DNA of 64,000 nucleotides from Agapanthus africanus (GCA_030015575.1 CM057342.1:258068867-258132866), one strand, 5' to 3'; counted from the first letter of the stretch, positions 12,569-25,358 are shown. Numbers and translations: made by a program. The notes: a model not told the origin generated them from the letters alone.

Positions 12569-12780
12569 CTTATGATCTTGACTAAGGCCAACAAATCATA
12601 AGTCACATGTCAAGTTCTACCCGTCATTGTCCAGGTTAATTTGAACCCACCCGTACTCGCCCTTGACTAAGGGACAACAAGGCGGTACGACTGTTCTAAA
12701 CCAACGCATCTATCTATGAAATAGAAAAGTAACAAATACCTACCATCCACTATGCCTTGACTAAGACCAACAAACATAGT
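12569..12780 (-). other. copia-A leader: three type-1 stem-loops
   Basis: Three inverted repeats enclose a near-constant loop (CTTGAC, a few bases, then GGCCAACAA on the + strand). They lie at 12569-12602 (CTTATGA/TCATAAG), 12652-12689 (CGTAC/GTACG, with an inner GCC/GGC) and 12749-12780 (ACTATG/CATAGT). The same three occur in the same order at 59146-59355 and 43685-43892 with different stem sequences. The loops of the second and third have drifted here (GGGACAACAA, GACCAACAA). In an RNA element the minus strand is the transcript, and hairpins form equally in it. Confidence 0.6.
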
Positions 12781-12920
12781 ATGAATACTAAATGCTACCC
12801 GTCTGAAATGATGGAAGGCTACGAATGGTTTTTAGCGAAAAACCTTTAATGTAATGAACTTGATATCGTTGAAGGAACCGGATAGCTATTTACAAATATA
12901 TAGTGGCGAAAACCTTTGCT

Positions 12921-13096
12921 AAAGAGGCCACTCCCGGTGAAGGGATCTCGGCTCTTTCCTCGTAGAATGAGATGCTGGATATTCATAACCAAATACCGCT
13001 ATGCAAAGCAAAAAGTAATCAACTATAGTGAAGTTATTACCCTAACGCAAACTTCTGCCCAAGGGGTCACTCCCGATGAAAGGATCCCGGCCCTTG
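12921..13096 (-). other. copia-A leader: two type-2 stem-loops
   Basis: Two repeats share the inner block CACTCCC-GGTGAA-GGGATC. The first (12921-12957) closes with AAAGAG/CTCTTT, the second (13060-13096) with CAAGGG/CCCTTG. Each is followed by a 'GGATATTC...AATACCGC..TGCAAAGCAAA' block. The same pair occurs in the other copia-A leader and a similar pair in copia-C. Confidence 0.6.
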
Positions 13097-13872
13097 CCTC
13101 GTCGAATGAGGTGCTGGATATTCATAACCGAATACCGCTGTACAAAGCAAATGAAAATGTCCTTGTAATAACAGCTTTTTGAAAATTGTTCCAACAACAT
13201 CGATTAGGTCTGTTTTCCTTGCATTGATCTGAATCAACGCAGTCCCATCAATTAATCACACCACAAAAGAACGAAAATATGATGTGCATATATGCCATCT
13301 GCATTCGCCTCTGGGTCCCATCATCACTCGTTAGGTTACTTGACTAACGACAGAGCGGGGACTGGACTAGCGCGGGTGTAAAACATATACAACATCTACT
13401 AGTATATATATTAATATATAATAATCGCTCCTGGCGTGATAAATGCAACATCACAGATAAGTAATAAGTATCACAGAACAATACAGATAATCTGGGAGCC
13501 CCGGGTTTCCTTTGAGCCGCAAGTGACACCCGACGTTCCCCTGGTCGTGTGGATAGCCTGTGCAATGAAACCTAGACCCCTATGAGTGCGGCAAGTTACC
13601 CACCAAAACCAGAAGCGAGGCAGCCCCCTTCAGCAAAGTGAATGGACCACCCAGCACTTCACGAAATCCGGTAACTTGAGCACCCCACCTTGGGTCAACA
13701 TGTACCCCCTACGAGTGCGGCGAATAGCCCTTTAATTCTAGAGTGAAGCCCCCTCCGTCTCAAAGCCATGAGATACGGGCCCGTTGCCCTCCAGAACCCG
13801 GCTATCCATGCACTCCATCGCGGGGTAATCCTAGTACAGAAAAGAAAATATGTACAATGGGTATATCTAACT

Positions 13873-15581
13873 TGATTGATCATTCTTTTGTGTGTATGGA
13901 AAAGGTTAAAAATCACAACCAAAGAAATTTATACCGCAATCAATTAACGGTGTTATTATAGTTTCGTCAATGAATACGGATCGTCCACTGAGATGCGTGT
14001 ACTTTTTCGATTATGCTAGATTTGAGTCGAATTGAAAATATAAAAGAAAATTCAAGAAAGTTGATTCAAGAATTGTGAGATTTGATTTTTAAGAAACATA
14101 AAGAAATAGATCAAGAATCAAGAAGATGTCCAAACCAATTTAGTTATCAAGATTTGTAGAATAGCTTGTAGGATTCGATTGAATTAGTAGCAATGATGAA
14201 TCTAACAATGACTGATCTTATCTATTGATGAATTGTAGCTAGGACGATGGTGATGAATGAAGATTAGGGATCTATTGAAGAAACTAGGGTTTCTCCTTTT
14301 CTATCTCTTGTCTTTTCATTGATCATCATTCGGATCTAGCCTCTAGCAAAGAAAATCATCAATCGTTTGATCCTTAATTTGCAAAGAAATTAGCAAGAAT
14401 TTGATCTCGATCCAAATTAGGACATTGATGATTCTTTTTCCTAAAGTTCACAAATCTCATAAGACTTAAGATTAGCATTAGGATTTTATCATCACTTGAT
14501 CTACCGATTCTCTCGAATTCTTTACAAGCGGAGATTTCACTCACACATCATGAAAATAAAAGAATCAAGAATCAAGAATTTTTATAACGCGAGAATGTAA
14601 AGAAAGCAAGAATTACAATTATCGCCTTTATTAAATCGATGACTAATTACACATTCCCTCAATTCGAGATTACAAGAGTTGCTCTTGATTGCTCCTTTGA
14701 AGAGATAACTAGACCTGTCGAAGTTCGCTCCGCACGATCTCCGTGAGACTTGGACCTTCGTGGATCTCGCGCTGTTGATGAAGATTGGCTTCGCGAATAA
14801 AGGATCGTTGATTGCTTGCTTGATTTGCTTCTCAATGGATCTTGATTTGGTTTTGGAATTGGATTTGGGTTAGGATTTGGATCTCAAGTTGTGTCACTCA
14901 ACTTGAATGAATTGTGGATCTTAATTTTACCCCCAGTTGAACAATTTTTTGAACAACCCCTAAAAATTAGATCTAGATCCCTTTTTATAGATCTCGAATT
15001 AAGCTTCCTTCATAAGCTTGGTTGTTAGGCAGAGCCTTCTCGAAGAAGCTAAGCCGTTACAAAGAGTCTTCTGGAAGCTAGGCCGTTACATGGAAGTCTC
15101 TGGAGAAATTTGGATCGCCGATGAGTCAATATGGCCGCAGATCCGTGGCGGATCGACCTGGATCGGCCGTGGTTCCGCGGACATATGAGGAGCTCTTTGC
15201 ATTATTTTTCCGGGATAATTCTGGTGTTGTCTTTAGGGTTTTCTTCTGATGTCTGGAATCTTATTATCCTTTCTTGGTTGCTGCCAGATTTTAAGTCTTT
15301 GACTTGATGCATTTTATCAGCACTTTTGCGATGCCGGTTCTTTTGCCTGAAGAATTTTCTGCACACAATCTCGATAAAATGTGTTGAGATATACAATATC
15401 ATGCGTGTAGCAATAAACACACAATTTTCCCTCATAATGCCGGTTATAATGTATAACACATGTTATTTGATATTTTGCAGACGAATTGCTAATATGTGCT
15501 ATATTTATACCAAATACCTTTAGATGATTAGAGAGAGTAGGGAAATTGATGTGTTAAGAATGCAATATTTTCGACTGATCA
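13873..15581. mobile_element. 1.7 kb insertion in the copia-A leader, possible solo LTR of an unknown family
   Basis: The copia-A sequence continuous at about 60440 is split here by 1709 bp of AT-rich DNA with no ORF of note. The boundaries read TGATTGATCA ... GACTGATCA, giving TG...CA ends with a short inverted TGAT/ATCA. The flanking 5-mers TAACT and GAACT would be a TSD with one mismatch. No LTR partner, primer site or purine tract is visible, so a solo LTR is the simplest reading. A non-autonomous DNA transposon is possible. Confidence 0.45.
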
Positions 15582-16267
15582 GAACTCAACCCGGTCGTGC
15601 CCCAAAAGAATAATATACAAACAGGCAGTGACGACAGTCCACATCTCGGACGCTCACCTCGCGATATCAAATGTACAAATAAAACTAAACTGTACTAATG
15701 TTGCAACCAAGCTATCCACCATGACAATCCGCAACATCACAGCACAACACAGAACATCAACGTGAATGTCACGTTCGCAAACCCGTCTATAAGGACTATA
15801 GCGATTAGACAAGTTGTACCGATCAAATGGCATTCACGGTCGCAGATAGAAATGTATGTACTGTAAACTTTAAACAATGTTAGAAATATTGACTTCGAAA
15901 TAACCCCCGAATAGCCCCAAACAACTAGATAAAACCATATCCAAACTGGGCTAAACAAACAATACCACTGAACCAACATTCCAGAGATCAGACCAGACCA
16001 GAGCCCAAAAACGAAACCCAAACTCCTCAAAGAGGCCGACCTCCTCGGTTTTACATGCAATGTGGCCGGTTTTTTATGGTAAAAATGTCTCGTATTTAAT
16101 CTATGGTCTAGTAGCAAGGCCAGTAGTCTTCTGCCGTTAATAAAAAAATTTTAGAAGACACTTTTAAAAACGACAGAAACTGGAATGCTTAGTGCAGTAA
16201 ATCGGAGTTGTTTCCGTTTCGATAGTTTAACATTGTCTAAACCAACTAGTATACAGTTAATGGTTTG

Positions 16268-16279
16268 GCTCTGATACCA
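16268..16279 (-). other. copia-A primer binding site
   Basis: GCTCTGATACCA on the + strand, i.e. TGGTATCAGAGC on the element strand, abutting the LTR end. tRNA-Met type. Confidence 0.93.
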
Positions 16280-18322
16280 TGTAAGGCTACGCCAGCGCCC
16301 CGGCCGTCAATCCGAGGCCAAACGCGGAACAAAAACTTTTCAAACCGGCGCTAACGTAACCCTAAATCCCGGATCGTGCCATTAAGCATATACTAGTTAT
16401 ACTGTAAAGAGTTTAGAGAGGTTATACCGATCGATCCGTGTCCTTCGGTCTTCAACCTCTGTCCCTACCTTGTTGCTGCTGCCTCGATAAAGTTCGCTCT
16501 CCGGTCTCGCTTGTCGAAGAGGTTCCACGTCGAGAATTCTTTATACGGGCTCCCGCTTCCAAAACCGAAGCAACTCGAGTAACTAGTTTGCTAGCCTAGG
16601 TGCACAAGATGAAGTAAAGATAGTGTGTGATTACTTTGTCTCATAACACTCTAGGATTCTCAACACATGAGAGGGATAGAGTGGAGGTTGAAGAAGAAGC
16701 CATTGATGGAAGTTGTGAGCTCAAGAAAAAAGTAGTGAAGAAAAAGAGCTTGCTTATTGTGTGAGATCAAATATAAGAGGTCTTAATACAACTCAAGACC
16801 AATACCTAGCCCTCATATGGCAGCCCTCTCTCTCTCTCTCTACATATTAATCCCACACAATAAATCAATAATGAAATAGACATGGCACAAAAAAACACAC
16901 CATGAGTCACCAAAAATGCACATGCCACATTCAATGCTCAAGGTTAAAACTTGCACTCACAATTTCCACATAATCAAACATTAAACCAAATGTTTAATCC
17001 AAAAAAGAATGGCAACTTCTAAAGTAAACTCGTAACGGATCAAAAGAATACCCCTCATCTGTATATACATACCCGCATCCGTATCCCGACAGAATACGGA
17101 TACTACGAGACGAAAATAATCCAATAATCTAATATTAGGATCCGGCTTAAACCAAAGCCCACTAGTATGATTCGTCCGATCATTATCCGTGCACGAGTGC
17201 ACATATATGATCGAACCCTGCCATAAAACCATACGGCCTCTACAACGTTTTGCCCGAACTTAGGAAACTCTCTGTGTGGGACTCTAAAGACTCATCAATA
17301 CGCTGGCAGTAGGTTTAACCATAAGCACGTCAGTGGCACTAGCTGTACGTAATGACTACCCAGGTATTGAGCGAAAGGGAGGCCGACGAGAGAACTCATC
17401 CTGAAACTCTACTGAGCCTGTCAGTGACAATATCCGTACAGTCCGGTCCGTTCGTCTATGAGTATCGCATATCGGGCCTAGGGGGATGGTAAATGTCAGA
17501 CCTCCAATAGCGGTATAAGTCCTGTCGGGGTGTAGCCCAGAACACCCTGAGAAACTACTGGAATACCTACCAGTAAATCTCACTTGCCCTGGACAGGGAC
17601 TTTGTGTAATGGCTCTCCAGACACAGCGCGATCTCACCCCAAATACCGGGAGAGACGAATCCCCTGCCGATCCGCTCACTGCCTCCATGTGGCTCGGGGT
17701 TGTACCCAACTAAAACCTATTTGCACGACTCCTTTGAGACATGGTAGGGTAGTAATCAAAGCACAGTAGGAACTCACACGAGACAAATAACGATCTCAGG
17801 TCGATAGACTAACCTGTACACATGTCACCAAGAAACTGCTATCTGACGATAGGTATAATACCAACTAGCATGTTCCCGGCGAGTCCGTCCGGTATACTCA
17901 TAACCCAATGAGCACCTGTATACATCTTAGGTGAACCAACTGACACCAATGGCTTATGAGACCGGTCATCGCCCCTCGTCGGGGTCTCGATCTGTATGCA
18001 CAAGTCTACTCTCGGAGTATCGATGCCCAGTCTTGAAACTCCCACAACTAGGGACACTTTAAGGATGTGCTTATAGACTATCCAACTCTCATGTATATGA
18101 TCGCCATCATACTGCTGGTAGTCAAGCAAGAATGCTATGGGCTCTATCAACATATAATAGTGATCTGTAATGTCACCTGAAGTATGTACATGATGATAAA
18201 TACAAACCAGATAGCATACTATCATCTCGAGTAATACTGTTCTACCGGTATAGGTCCTCCCTCAATCATTGCAATCACGTGCCTGCGGTCGAATAATTGA
18301 CTTGAGGGCACTATAGCCAACA
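16280..18322 (-). repeat. copia-A LTR shared by two internal regions (2043 bp)
   Basis: Reads TGTTGGCTATAGTGCC ... CTTACA on the minus strand. Uniquely in this window it has a primer site on one side (16268-16279) and the polypurine tract of another internal region on the other (18323 onward, + strand ATCTCCCACTTGCACT). It is therefore the 5' LTR of copy 1 and the 3' LTR of copy 2. It contains a (CT)n run at about 16827-16843. Confidence 0.88.
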
Positions 18323-20991
18323 ATCTCCCACTTGCACTTAAGGCTAATTATTGCGATGGCGCATGCTCACAGCCCGTGTGATACCGAACACCCAACTTCT
18401 CTACTGATCAGTCTCACAAAGCCTGTTTGTGAAACTCTTGCGTTCGAGAAATAGCCTCAGTGAGTGGATCCGCTCTGATATTTCTTTCTATGTCTCTCTT
18501 TATCTCAAATTCGCGGAGAAATCCATCTCTCGAAATGAGCAATACCTGTCTTAGAATATGTCTGGATATCTGATGGGACCCAGTTCATAAATGAACGCCA
18601 AATCCAGAAAACTTCTTAGACTGTATCGTCAAATGAATTAAATCAGTATCCTGCGCCATGCTACCCTCAGGATCCGTTTGGACCACCTGTCCAAACTACT
18701 GCCCCTCGTCAGAGGGAAAACTATAACTCTGACGGTCACTCTGTCAGCCAGGTCACCTTGGAAGCCTGGAATGATAACCGTCTCCCGAAAGAGGCTGCCG
18801 TTATCATATCCCTAGAACATTCACTTATGTTCATAAACTGCTTCCGAATGTTTCTCCAGGATTGGATCAATATAAATTTATTGCAGCTAGTGCAAAAACA
18901 ACATCTGGTGTGGTACTTGATATCTCATGATTAACTCAATTGCCTAAGCAAGTGATATGACAATCATGCACACCCCTCTCCCCTTTAATCTGTAAGACAC
19001 CTTCAGAGAGGGTGACTCCATCAGCTGCAGGTACACTACCGTGCCAGGAGTCGTCCATTCTAAAACACCTTTAGAATACTGTCTGAGTACCCAGATTGGG
19101 AAACTCCCTAAATCAAGATCTAAAACCATAGATCTAGTGACCAGAATGCTTAATATTATATCCATATCTTATGTGGAGAAACCACTGTGTGACAAGCACA
19201 GTACAACCGATTGTAGGATAGGATTTTACTTCCTATAAAGTGCATGTCATCCAAATACCAAGACATCACACCCTACAACTTTATTAACAGATCAATCTTA
19301 TATTCTGATGAAGTCAAAACCTATGACTTTCACATCAAAAATAGATGATCTATCTCCGCTATATCTGCTTTAGTCTATAAATAGACACAAGCAGCTTGTC
19401 CACTATACTTCCACTGCTCCCATTGACTATAACAACCCTTTGGCAGAGTCATATACACGTGCACTTCTAAAGCTAGTTTAGATCGACGCTATATGCATCC
19501 TCCTGTCGGGTCTCAAAGTCCGGAACAACAGTAGTGTCAAGTCTAGGTAAACAAGAACCTCCCTGTCACCGTCTTTGAGGATACCGAAGTACCTCTCAGG
19601 CGCATGAGATTACCCATCATATCTGCGGAGTGCCTAATGGAATGTCAAACCTGATTGAATCTTTTGGTCCTATTAAATTTTCAGTAATCGTTTGTGGTTT
19701 TGGAATCACTTCCAGTTCTATCATACTCCCACTACTATTTTCTGAAAAAGTCCATTTTACAAAAACTGCGGTGAGTCAAGAACAATATCACTATTGATCT
19801 TCCAGATGGTTGAAAGCTATCCCTCGTCATAATCCGGGATAACCTACAAACTGCCATTACAGAAACGTGCCTTGAGTTATCCAGAGTCTGGTTTTAAGCA
19901 TAAGCCGGACAACTCCATATACCTTAAAATCGTTAAGATATGAACCATTCTATATACAATATAGAAAAAGAGGCACTGATTTAATTGGAACCAGAATCAA
20001 ATCATGCAGCTGTCTCCAGTGCATGTCAACTATATGGAAGGTAGCCGATCAGCATTACTCAACTTAGGAGTGCATTCAGATATGAGTAACCTAAAAGAGA
20101 AGAAAGTTTTCAAAAACCATTACTATCAACTGAATACCAAACATAAGTATCTACATCTTCGATCACTTTGAAGAATCCTGATACTTGCAACATGTGGTTC
20201 TCTACTTTACTCTTATACCTATAACTTCTCATAATTTGGACTTTGTATTTCTACGAAACACGTGTCTAAAATTTGAGAAGTCACAAGTAAACAGAATATA
20301 GTACGAGGACCAACCCCTCTATTCTAATGGACACTGGATAACATACAATACTTTGTATAAGTTCCTTGAGTTTAATAACTCATATCCTGTACGTCGTAGG
20401 TTGTAAACTGTACTTATGGTTAAGAAGAATTATACCACTGTTTAATACTCCTTACCTAACCATCAACTGATATAGGTAAATGTCATGGACATAATTTCAA
20501 AAGGTTATTTCTCACTTTATAAAATAAACGTACAGATATATCAGTTTGAAATTGGTGCATAACAACGGATATTCAAAACCAAATATTTGCCGTCCGGCAA
20601 AAACCCAGATGATTTTCTCAAATATCACCAATTACAACGAATCCCGATATAATGAGGATGATCACCTAATTCCCAATAATTTACTCCCACTCATCATCTG
20701 TAAACCATACAGATGTGAGAATCATATCTGGTAAATACATACTCTGGAGTGAGGATCTAATTGGGAAATCAGTTTTCTATTAAAGTGAAACTGAAACATG
20801 AAAATGTTTCGAAGGGGTATCCGGGTATTCCTAGTAATGCCTCTTCCATTATCAGATTCACGACTGTAACCGTATATTTCTTTACCATCTCTCCAAATCC
20901 TTTTATTTGGCTTTACTCATTATCTTCTGTACATCACACTTAGGCTAATTGATTTTCTTCCTTCTCTATCATTCGGCACCAGCCTATGGTT
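18323..20991 (-). mobile_element. copia-A copy 2, truncated 3' part of internal region
   Basis: Begins at the LTR with the purine tract (AAGTGGGAGAT on the minus strand) and aligns closely with copy 1 from 8851 and with the complete element from 55415. The alignment stops at about 20991 inside AGCCTATGGTT, where host-type AT-rich DNA starts. The pol remnant has the same decayed reverse transcriptase with a YLDD box at 19246-19257. Leader, primer site and 5' LTR are missing. Confidence 0.85.
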
Positions 20992-21389
20992 AAGCTTCGG
21001 TCTCAAAATAAAAGATGAGGTCCCTAGTCATAGGATTAGCTTTCATACACACACACTTCAAATATTAACAATATACATCTCCAACTAAATTCTAATATAA
21101 ATAAGTACCAATCACAAACCAGCAACCAATTACATAGATTTAAAAAAAATAAATAAAGAAGACACGATAATCATAAACGATGAAAGCAAAAAAAATATAT
21201 GTAAGATCCCGTAATAATTATAGCCTTGGACTTGTAATGATCAAATACTTTAAAACTAAAACATTAAAGGTTAAAGGAAAAAACGAAAAATATAAATAAG
21301 AGTTTATATCCTCAAATAGATGATGCTCATATAACTCTTAAAGAAAGTTAATTCTTGGATAGAATGTCCAACCCTAAATCCCTATACTT
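20992..21389. other. AT-rich flank downstream of the SKP1-like pseudogene
   Basis: Non-repetitive AT-rich DNA between the truncated copia-A and the pseudogene stop codon. It would contain the gene's 3' UTR. No clear polyadenylation signal or other feature was identified. Confidence 0.5.
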
Positions 21390-22407
21390 TTACTCAAAGG
21401 CCCATCGCTTCTCTCTGCGGACCTCCTCCTCCTCTTCTTCGGCTGTGTAGTCATTAACTATGTGGAATGTCTTGCGAATCTCTTCTGGGGTCTTTCCTCT
21501 AAACATATCTTGCACATGAGATCGAACAAATTCTTGATGTCCAGATAGTTAGCCGCCTTTTGATAACAATATAAGGGTCAATATAAAATATCACAAAACA
21601 TGTGATGATTATCACAAATATATAGAAGATAATTGAATCCTTATGAATACTGAATATTCAAGAATTTTAATTCTAACCCTAACCCTATTCAAGATCTACA
21701 CATGATATATAATAAATTATTCAAAAACTAGATAAAGGTTTCATAGATTGTTCAAACCCTAAAACTTAGATAAAAAATAGAGGAAAAAAGTCAAATATCT
21801 AATAAGATTTTTTTTAAAATCATGTTTTAATAGATAATTATAAGAATTGGCATTCATAATTTTCTTTTTCGAAAATAATATAGACTGTGTTCCGCCGCAT
21901 GAGAAACTTCATCTATGCAGACGAATGTTGTATCTTAGTTGCTTATGTCGCAAGGCAACATCGATATCTCTAGTTAATTTTGAACCGAGTCTATTTCTAT
22001 GTTTATAGATTAAATCAATTTTTCTCCATGATTGAATCACGAAGAACTTAAATACTAAGATCACAATAAGAAGATAGAAAACAAACCGTGATCAAGTCCA
22101 AGAGCATGGCCTGGTCGATGTTGACGAAATCATCATTCCAGGACTTGAGCTTATCATTGTCGGTCAACTCGTAGTTGGTATCCGAAGCGGACGATTCGGT
22201 GTGCTTCTTCTTCTTGCAATACTCAATGACCTTGTCCAAGATCCTGCCGGTGACAATGGTGCAAGGGAACTTGTTGATTTCACAGTCGTCTTTGAGAATG
22301 TTGCCAATCGTCTTCGACTGCATGGCCACCGCCTCTTCGACCTCGAACTCTCCGCCATCGGAACTCTGAAGGATCATCATCTTCTTCGCCTCAGTGGTGC
22401 TGGCCAT
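21390..22407 (-). pseudogene. SKP1-like gene with a frameshifting deletion in exon 2
   Basis: SKP1 proteins link cullin-1 to F-box proteins in SCF ubiquitin ligases. Exon 1 (22087-22407) encodes 107 residues from ATG with the SKP1 N-terminal POZ-type fold: MILQSSDGGEFEVEEAVA, then SKTIGN, the Asp/Glu-rich loop, VIEYCKKKKH and the exon end FVNIDQAMLLDLIT. The intron (21557-22086) has a GT donor (GTTTGT) and AG acceptor. Exon 2 (21390-21556) opens [16 protein letters not shown], a perfect SKP1 continuation, and ends [19 protein letters not shown]...[13 protein letters not shown]. Between CK and MFRGK about 10 bases are missing near 21508, where family members encode TVAD. The frame shifts and meets a stop soon after, removing the F-box-binding helices. 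The intact length would be about 165 residues, normal for the family. It is a recent pseudogene or an assembly error, not a retrocopy, since it keeps its intron. Confidence 0.9.
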
Positions 22408-22444
22408 TGAGAAATTAAGTTAGAAAGAAGCCCTAGAAATTTGA

Positions 22445-22470
22445 TGGAAACCCTAGAAATTTATATTTAG
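22445..22470 (-). promoter_or_regulatory. Candidate SKP1-like promoter elements (telo-box, TATA-like)
   Basis: A telo-box AAACCCTAG (22448-22456, + strand) and a near-copy GCCCTAG closer to the ATG lie beside a TATA-like ATATAAAT (about 22460-22468, minus strand), some 50 bp upstream of the ATG. Telo-boxes are common near start sites of plant housekeeping and cell-cycle genes. The assignment rests on motif and position only. Confidence 0.35.
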
Positions 22471-24209
22471 TTGAGGAAAAGGTCGAGACTTAGGCATATA
22501 TTTTTAGTACTTGGTTTGCATGCAAACTTAATTATAAGGTAAGATTTGCCAAATTCTTGATAATTGTTTTGTGTTGAATAAATTAATAACAAGTTCTGAT
22601 TTGATTCTATCACAAAACAGATATTTGATTATGTGAACATAAAAATATATTATATTTCAAAAGGAAAGTAATTCAACTGTATAAATTTCACCCGATATTT
22701 CTATATTAAACCGTCCACATAATTTTATTTTTATTCAATATATTCAAATGTAACACATCCTATATATCATTTATTTGAAATTATTAATTTGGCATCGAAA
22801 AATTACAGCATACATATTTAAATTTTCTTTTAAAACGAGTTCCGACATCTTATTCATTTTCTTGAGTGATTCTAGATATAAATCAATATCTCCACTACTA
22901 TAAGTCAAAGTTTGGAGGGCATGTGGCATGCTTGTATTTAATTCAAATAAATAATTCACTAAAACGGGAAAAATCCTGAATTGAAGTTTTATATGTTAGT
23001 GCTGTAGACAAAAGATGTGAAAATATTATTAAAGTTAAGATTATAGAGTTTATTTTTTAACACACACGATTTAATTAATAGATTTTTTTTAAATAAATAG
23101 CTAGCTCTTGATAACTTTAAATATAAATTATTAGAAACATGAGAAAATATCTTTATTTTAAAATTATGCAGGAAAAATATTTAACAAAAATATAACTTAC
23201 TTTTCAAATTTTGTAGAATCTAAAATTTCTCTACTAAAAGCCCTTAAAATTCTTTATTATCTTGATTAATTCCTTACAAGTTATTTATTATCTTTTATAT
23301 ATATTTTATATCATAATTAAACTTTATAAGAATATTAATCTTAAATCTTTTGTCTATGATGTTAACGCGTACACACGTACATCATATGTGTAGAATGCTA
23401 GTTTTCTAAATATATCTAGATGGGAAAGGAACCAGTAGAATTTCCATTTGATATCTTCAAATAGATTCATCGGTTTAATAAATAAAAATCAAATCCTCAG
23501 GACTTCATATATTGGGCAGTTTGTAGGGCCAAACTCAATCACATGTCAGAAACGGCCCAAAAAGTAATTTGTTGGGGTCAGACATCGTTTAAGAATGGAA
23601 AGATGGTCAGTTTTTTTTTATGTAGGGTAAATTGTTGAAAAATCCCTGGCCCTTTAAAACATGTGAGAAATTTTCTGGGCTTTTCCAATATGTTGAAAAC
23701 CCTCTAGGCCCATCAATTTTCCCCAGAAACACTTTAAGTTTTGTGTATTCTGGTGTATCCCAAAAACTGCCCCTTACGATCCTTGTGTGCAAATATAAAG
23801 AGACAACTGCCAATTTATTTGCGAAAAATATACCATTGAGTTGCCTGTAACTTGTAAACGATTGCCAATAACTTTTATACCTAATTGTGTTTTGTTGATA
23901 TTTTTCTTAAAGGACTAAACAATAAGTGCTCTAACCAAGCCATTTTCCCACCAAATTCACCGCTTTCCCCTCTAAAAATCCTATATTGCCAACAGAACAA
24001 GAATTATCTCATTCATTCCCTCCATTATCCATTATCTTCTCTCATTTACTCTACTTTCATTTATTACCCCAATAAACAAAATCTTCATTTTACTATTTTG
24101 CTTAATGTTGATGGCCCAAACTTGGATATTAATGTGTTTTGTGAGTGGATCGAATGGTAAAGGTACGGTCTTGACCATCTTGCAGGCGACAACATGGCTC
24201 AAATGTAAT
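22471..24209. other. AT-rich intergenic DNA
   Basis: No gene, LTR or repeat recognised. Open frames are short and lack protein-like composition. The stretch around 23630-23780 is less AT-rich but matches nothing I can name. Confidence 0.5.
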
Positions 24210-25358
24210 TGTCACGCTCCGCTTCCCAAAAGACGGAAGCAGGTACGTGACGAGGCCCGCGACGTATTTATTTCAAGAAAGTTATTTTCCGGAATAAATA
24301 CGCTAAACATAATTGAGCAATATAAAATGACAAGAAATTAATATGAGATTTAAAATTCAAGAACTTTATTTACATTCAAACTTGATACATTTACAATACA
24401 TGTGTTCAATTGAAAAGGAAAATACAAGAACAGAAATGCTTAAACATGTGGCATACATAAACTGAAAGAAGAGATGAGTTAAGCTAAACTTGAGTGGTGG
24501 TCTGGTCGTAATCCCCTGCAGTTTTCTATCTCATCAGTCTCTAGACCACCTGACAAACATCCAAAAGAAGAAAGAGATGGGTAGATACCCGTCAGCGAAC
24601 TTTCACTCGGTAATTCCCCAAGAAAAGGTGTGAAATATAAAAGTATAATGACAAGTTGGAAACGGATATCATAGAGCAATGGACTAGGAGGTATGGTGTT
24701 TAAATATGTCATTTAATATAAGTATGGCAATTCTATATAACATGCAGTTCTATTAGTAAGGTATCATGAGTATGACAATATGTTTATAAGCATGGAAATG
24801 CAACATGAGCATAGCAAAATAGTATAGCATGGCCGTGTAGTATAAGTATAGTGAACATAAAGTGCATGTAAGTATCCTGAAAGGTATGTAATCCAATCTC
24901 AAGGGTGAATGTCAACCAATCTCAAGAGTGTTTTTGAACCCAACGGACTGTAATCCAGGGATAAGGAACCACGTGTCCGAATCAAGTGTTAGAACGGGAC
25001 TTCAATCTAGTGTTAAAGTATTCCAAACTCAACAGGTTATAATTCAGGAGTAAAGAAACACGGGCCCTCATGATAGATTGCTTGTGTTAATAGACATGGA
25101 TTTATGATCTAGGGGGACTCCTGAGATTCCATTGGACTCACACTTAAACTACCTCAACATCCTATGTATTCTAGATTATAGTTAAAATTACCAGTCTTAC
25201 ACGAATCCATGAATACATAAAGTTGCAAGATTGAGTTTCATGTCAAGTTCAAGTATTCGTGTCAAGTGTTCATATATTCATCTCAAGTTGTATTCATGGT
25301 TCGAGTCAAGTCAGTTCAAGTATAGACATTGGGTTCAGGTATCAAGTTAAGTTTAAGT
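24210..25358 (-). repeat. Old, truncated LTR related to the TR-GAG-like LTR
   Basis: The + strand starts TGTCACGCTCCGCTTCCCAA, the reverse complement of the end of the 5607-8715 LTR (TTGGGAAGCGGGGCGTGACA) with one change. Further matching blocks follow in order, for example GGGACTCCTGAGATTCC...GACTCACACTTAAACTACC near 25110, matching reversed 8000-8015 sequence. Overall similarity is low, so it is an old copy or a sister family. It is cut off at the right by LTR-G. No primer site is adjacent. Confidence 0.7.

Larger units (their letters stand above)
8851..16279 (-). mobile_element. Ty1/copia element 'copia-A', internal region (copy 1)
   Basis: Minus-strand internal region running from the primer site (right end) to within about 40 bp of the polypurine tract (left end), where LTR-G is inserted. 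It aligns over its length with the internal region of the complete element at 55415-61150, plus an extra insertion of about 1.7 kb. Reading the minus strand gives, in order, a long non-coding leader with repeated stem-loops, then remnants of integrase, reverse transcriptase and copia RNase H. The coding part is full of stops and frameshifts. No Gag is recognisable. Confidence 0.85.

Noticed and set aside
21674..21692. Telomere-like AACCCTAACCCTA
   Set aside because: Only two units, inside the SKP1-like intron; not an interstitial telomere array.
21390..22407. SKP1-like gene as a functional single-frame gene
   Set aside because: Exon 2 matches the family in two different frames with about 10 bases missing between them.
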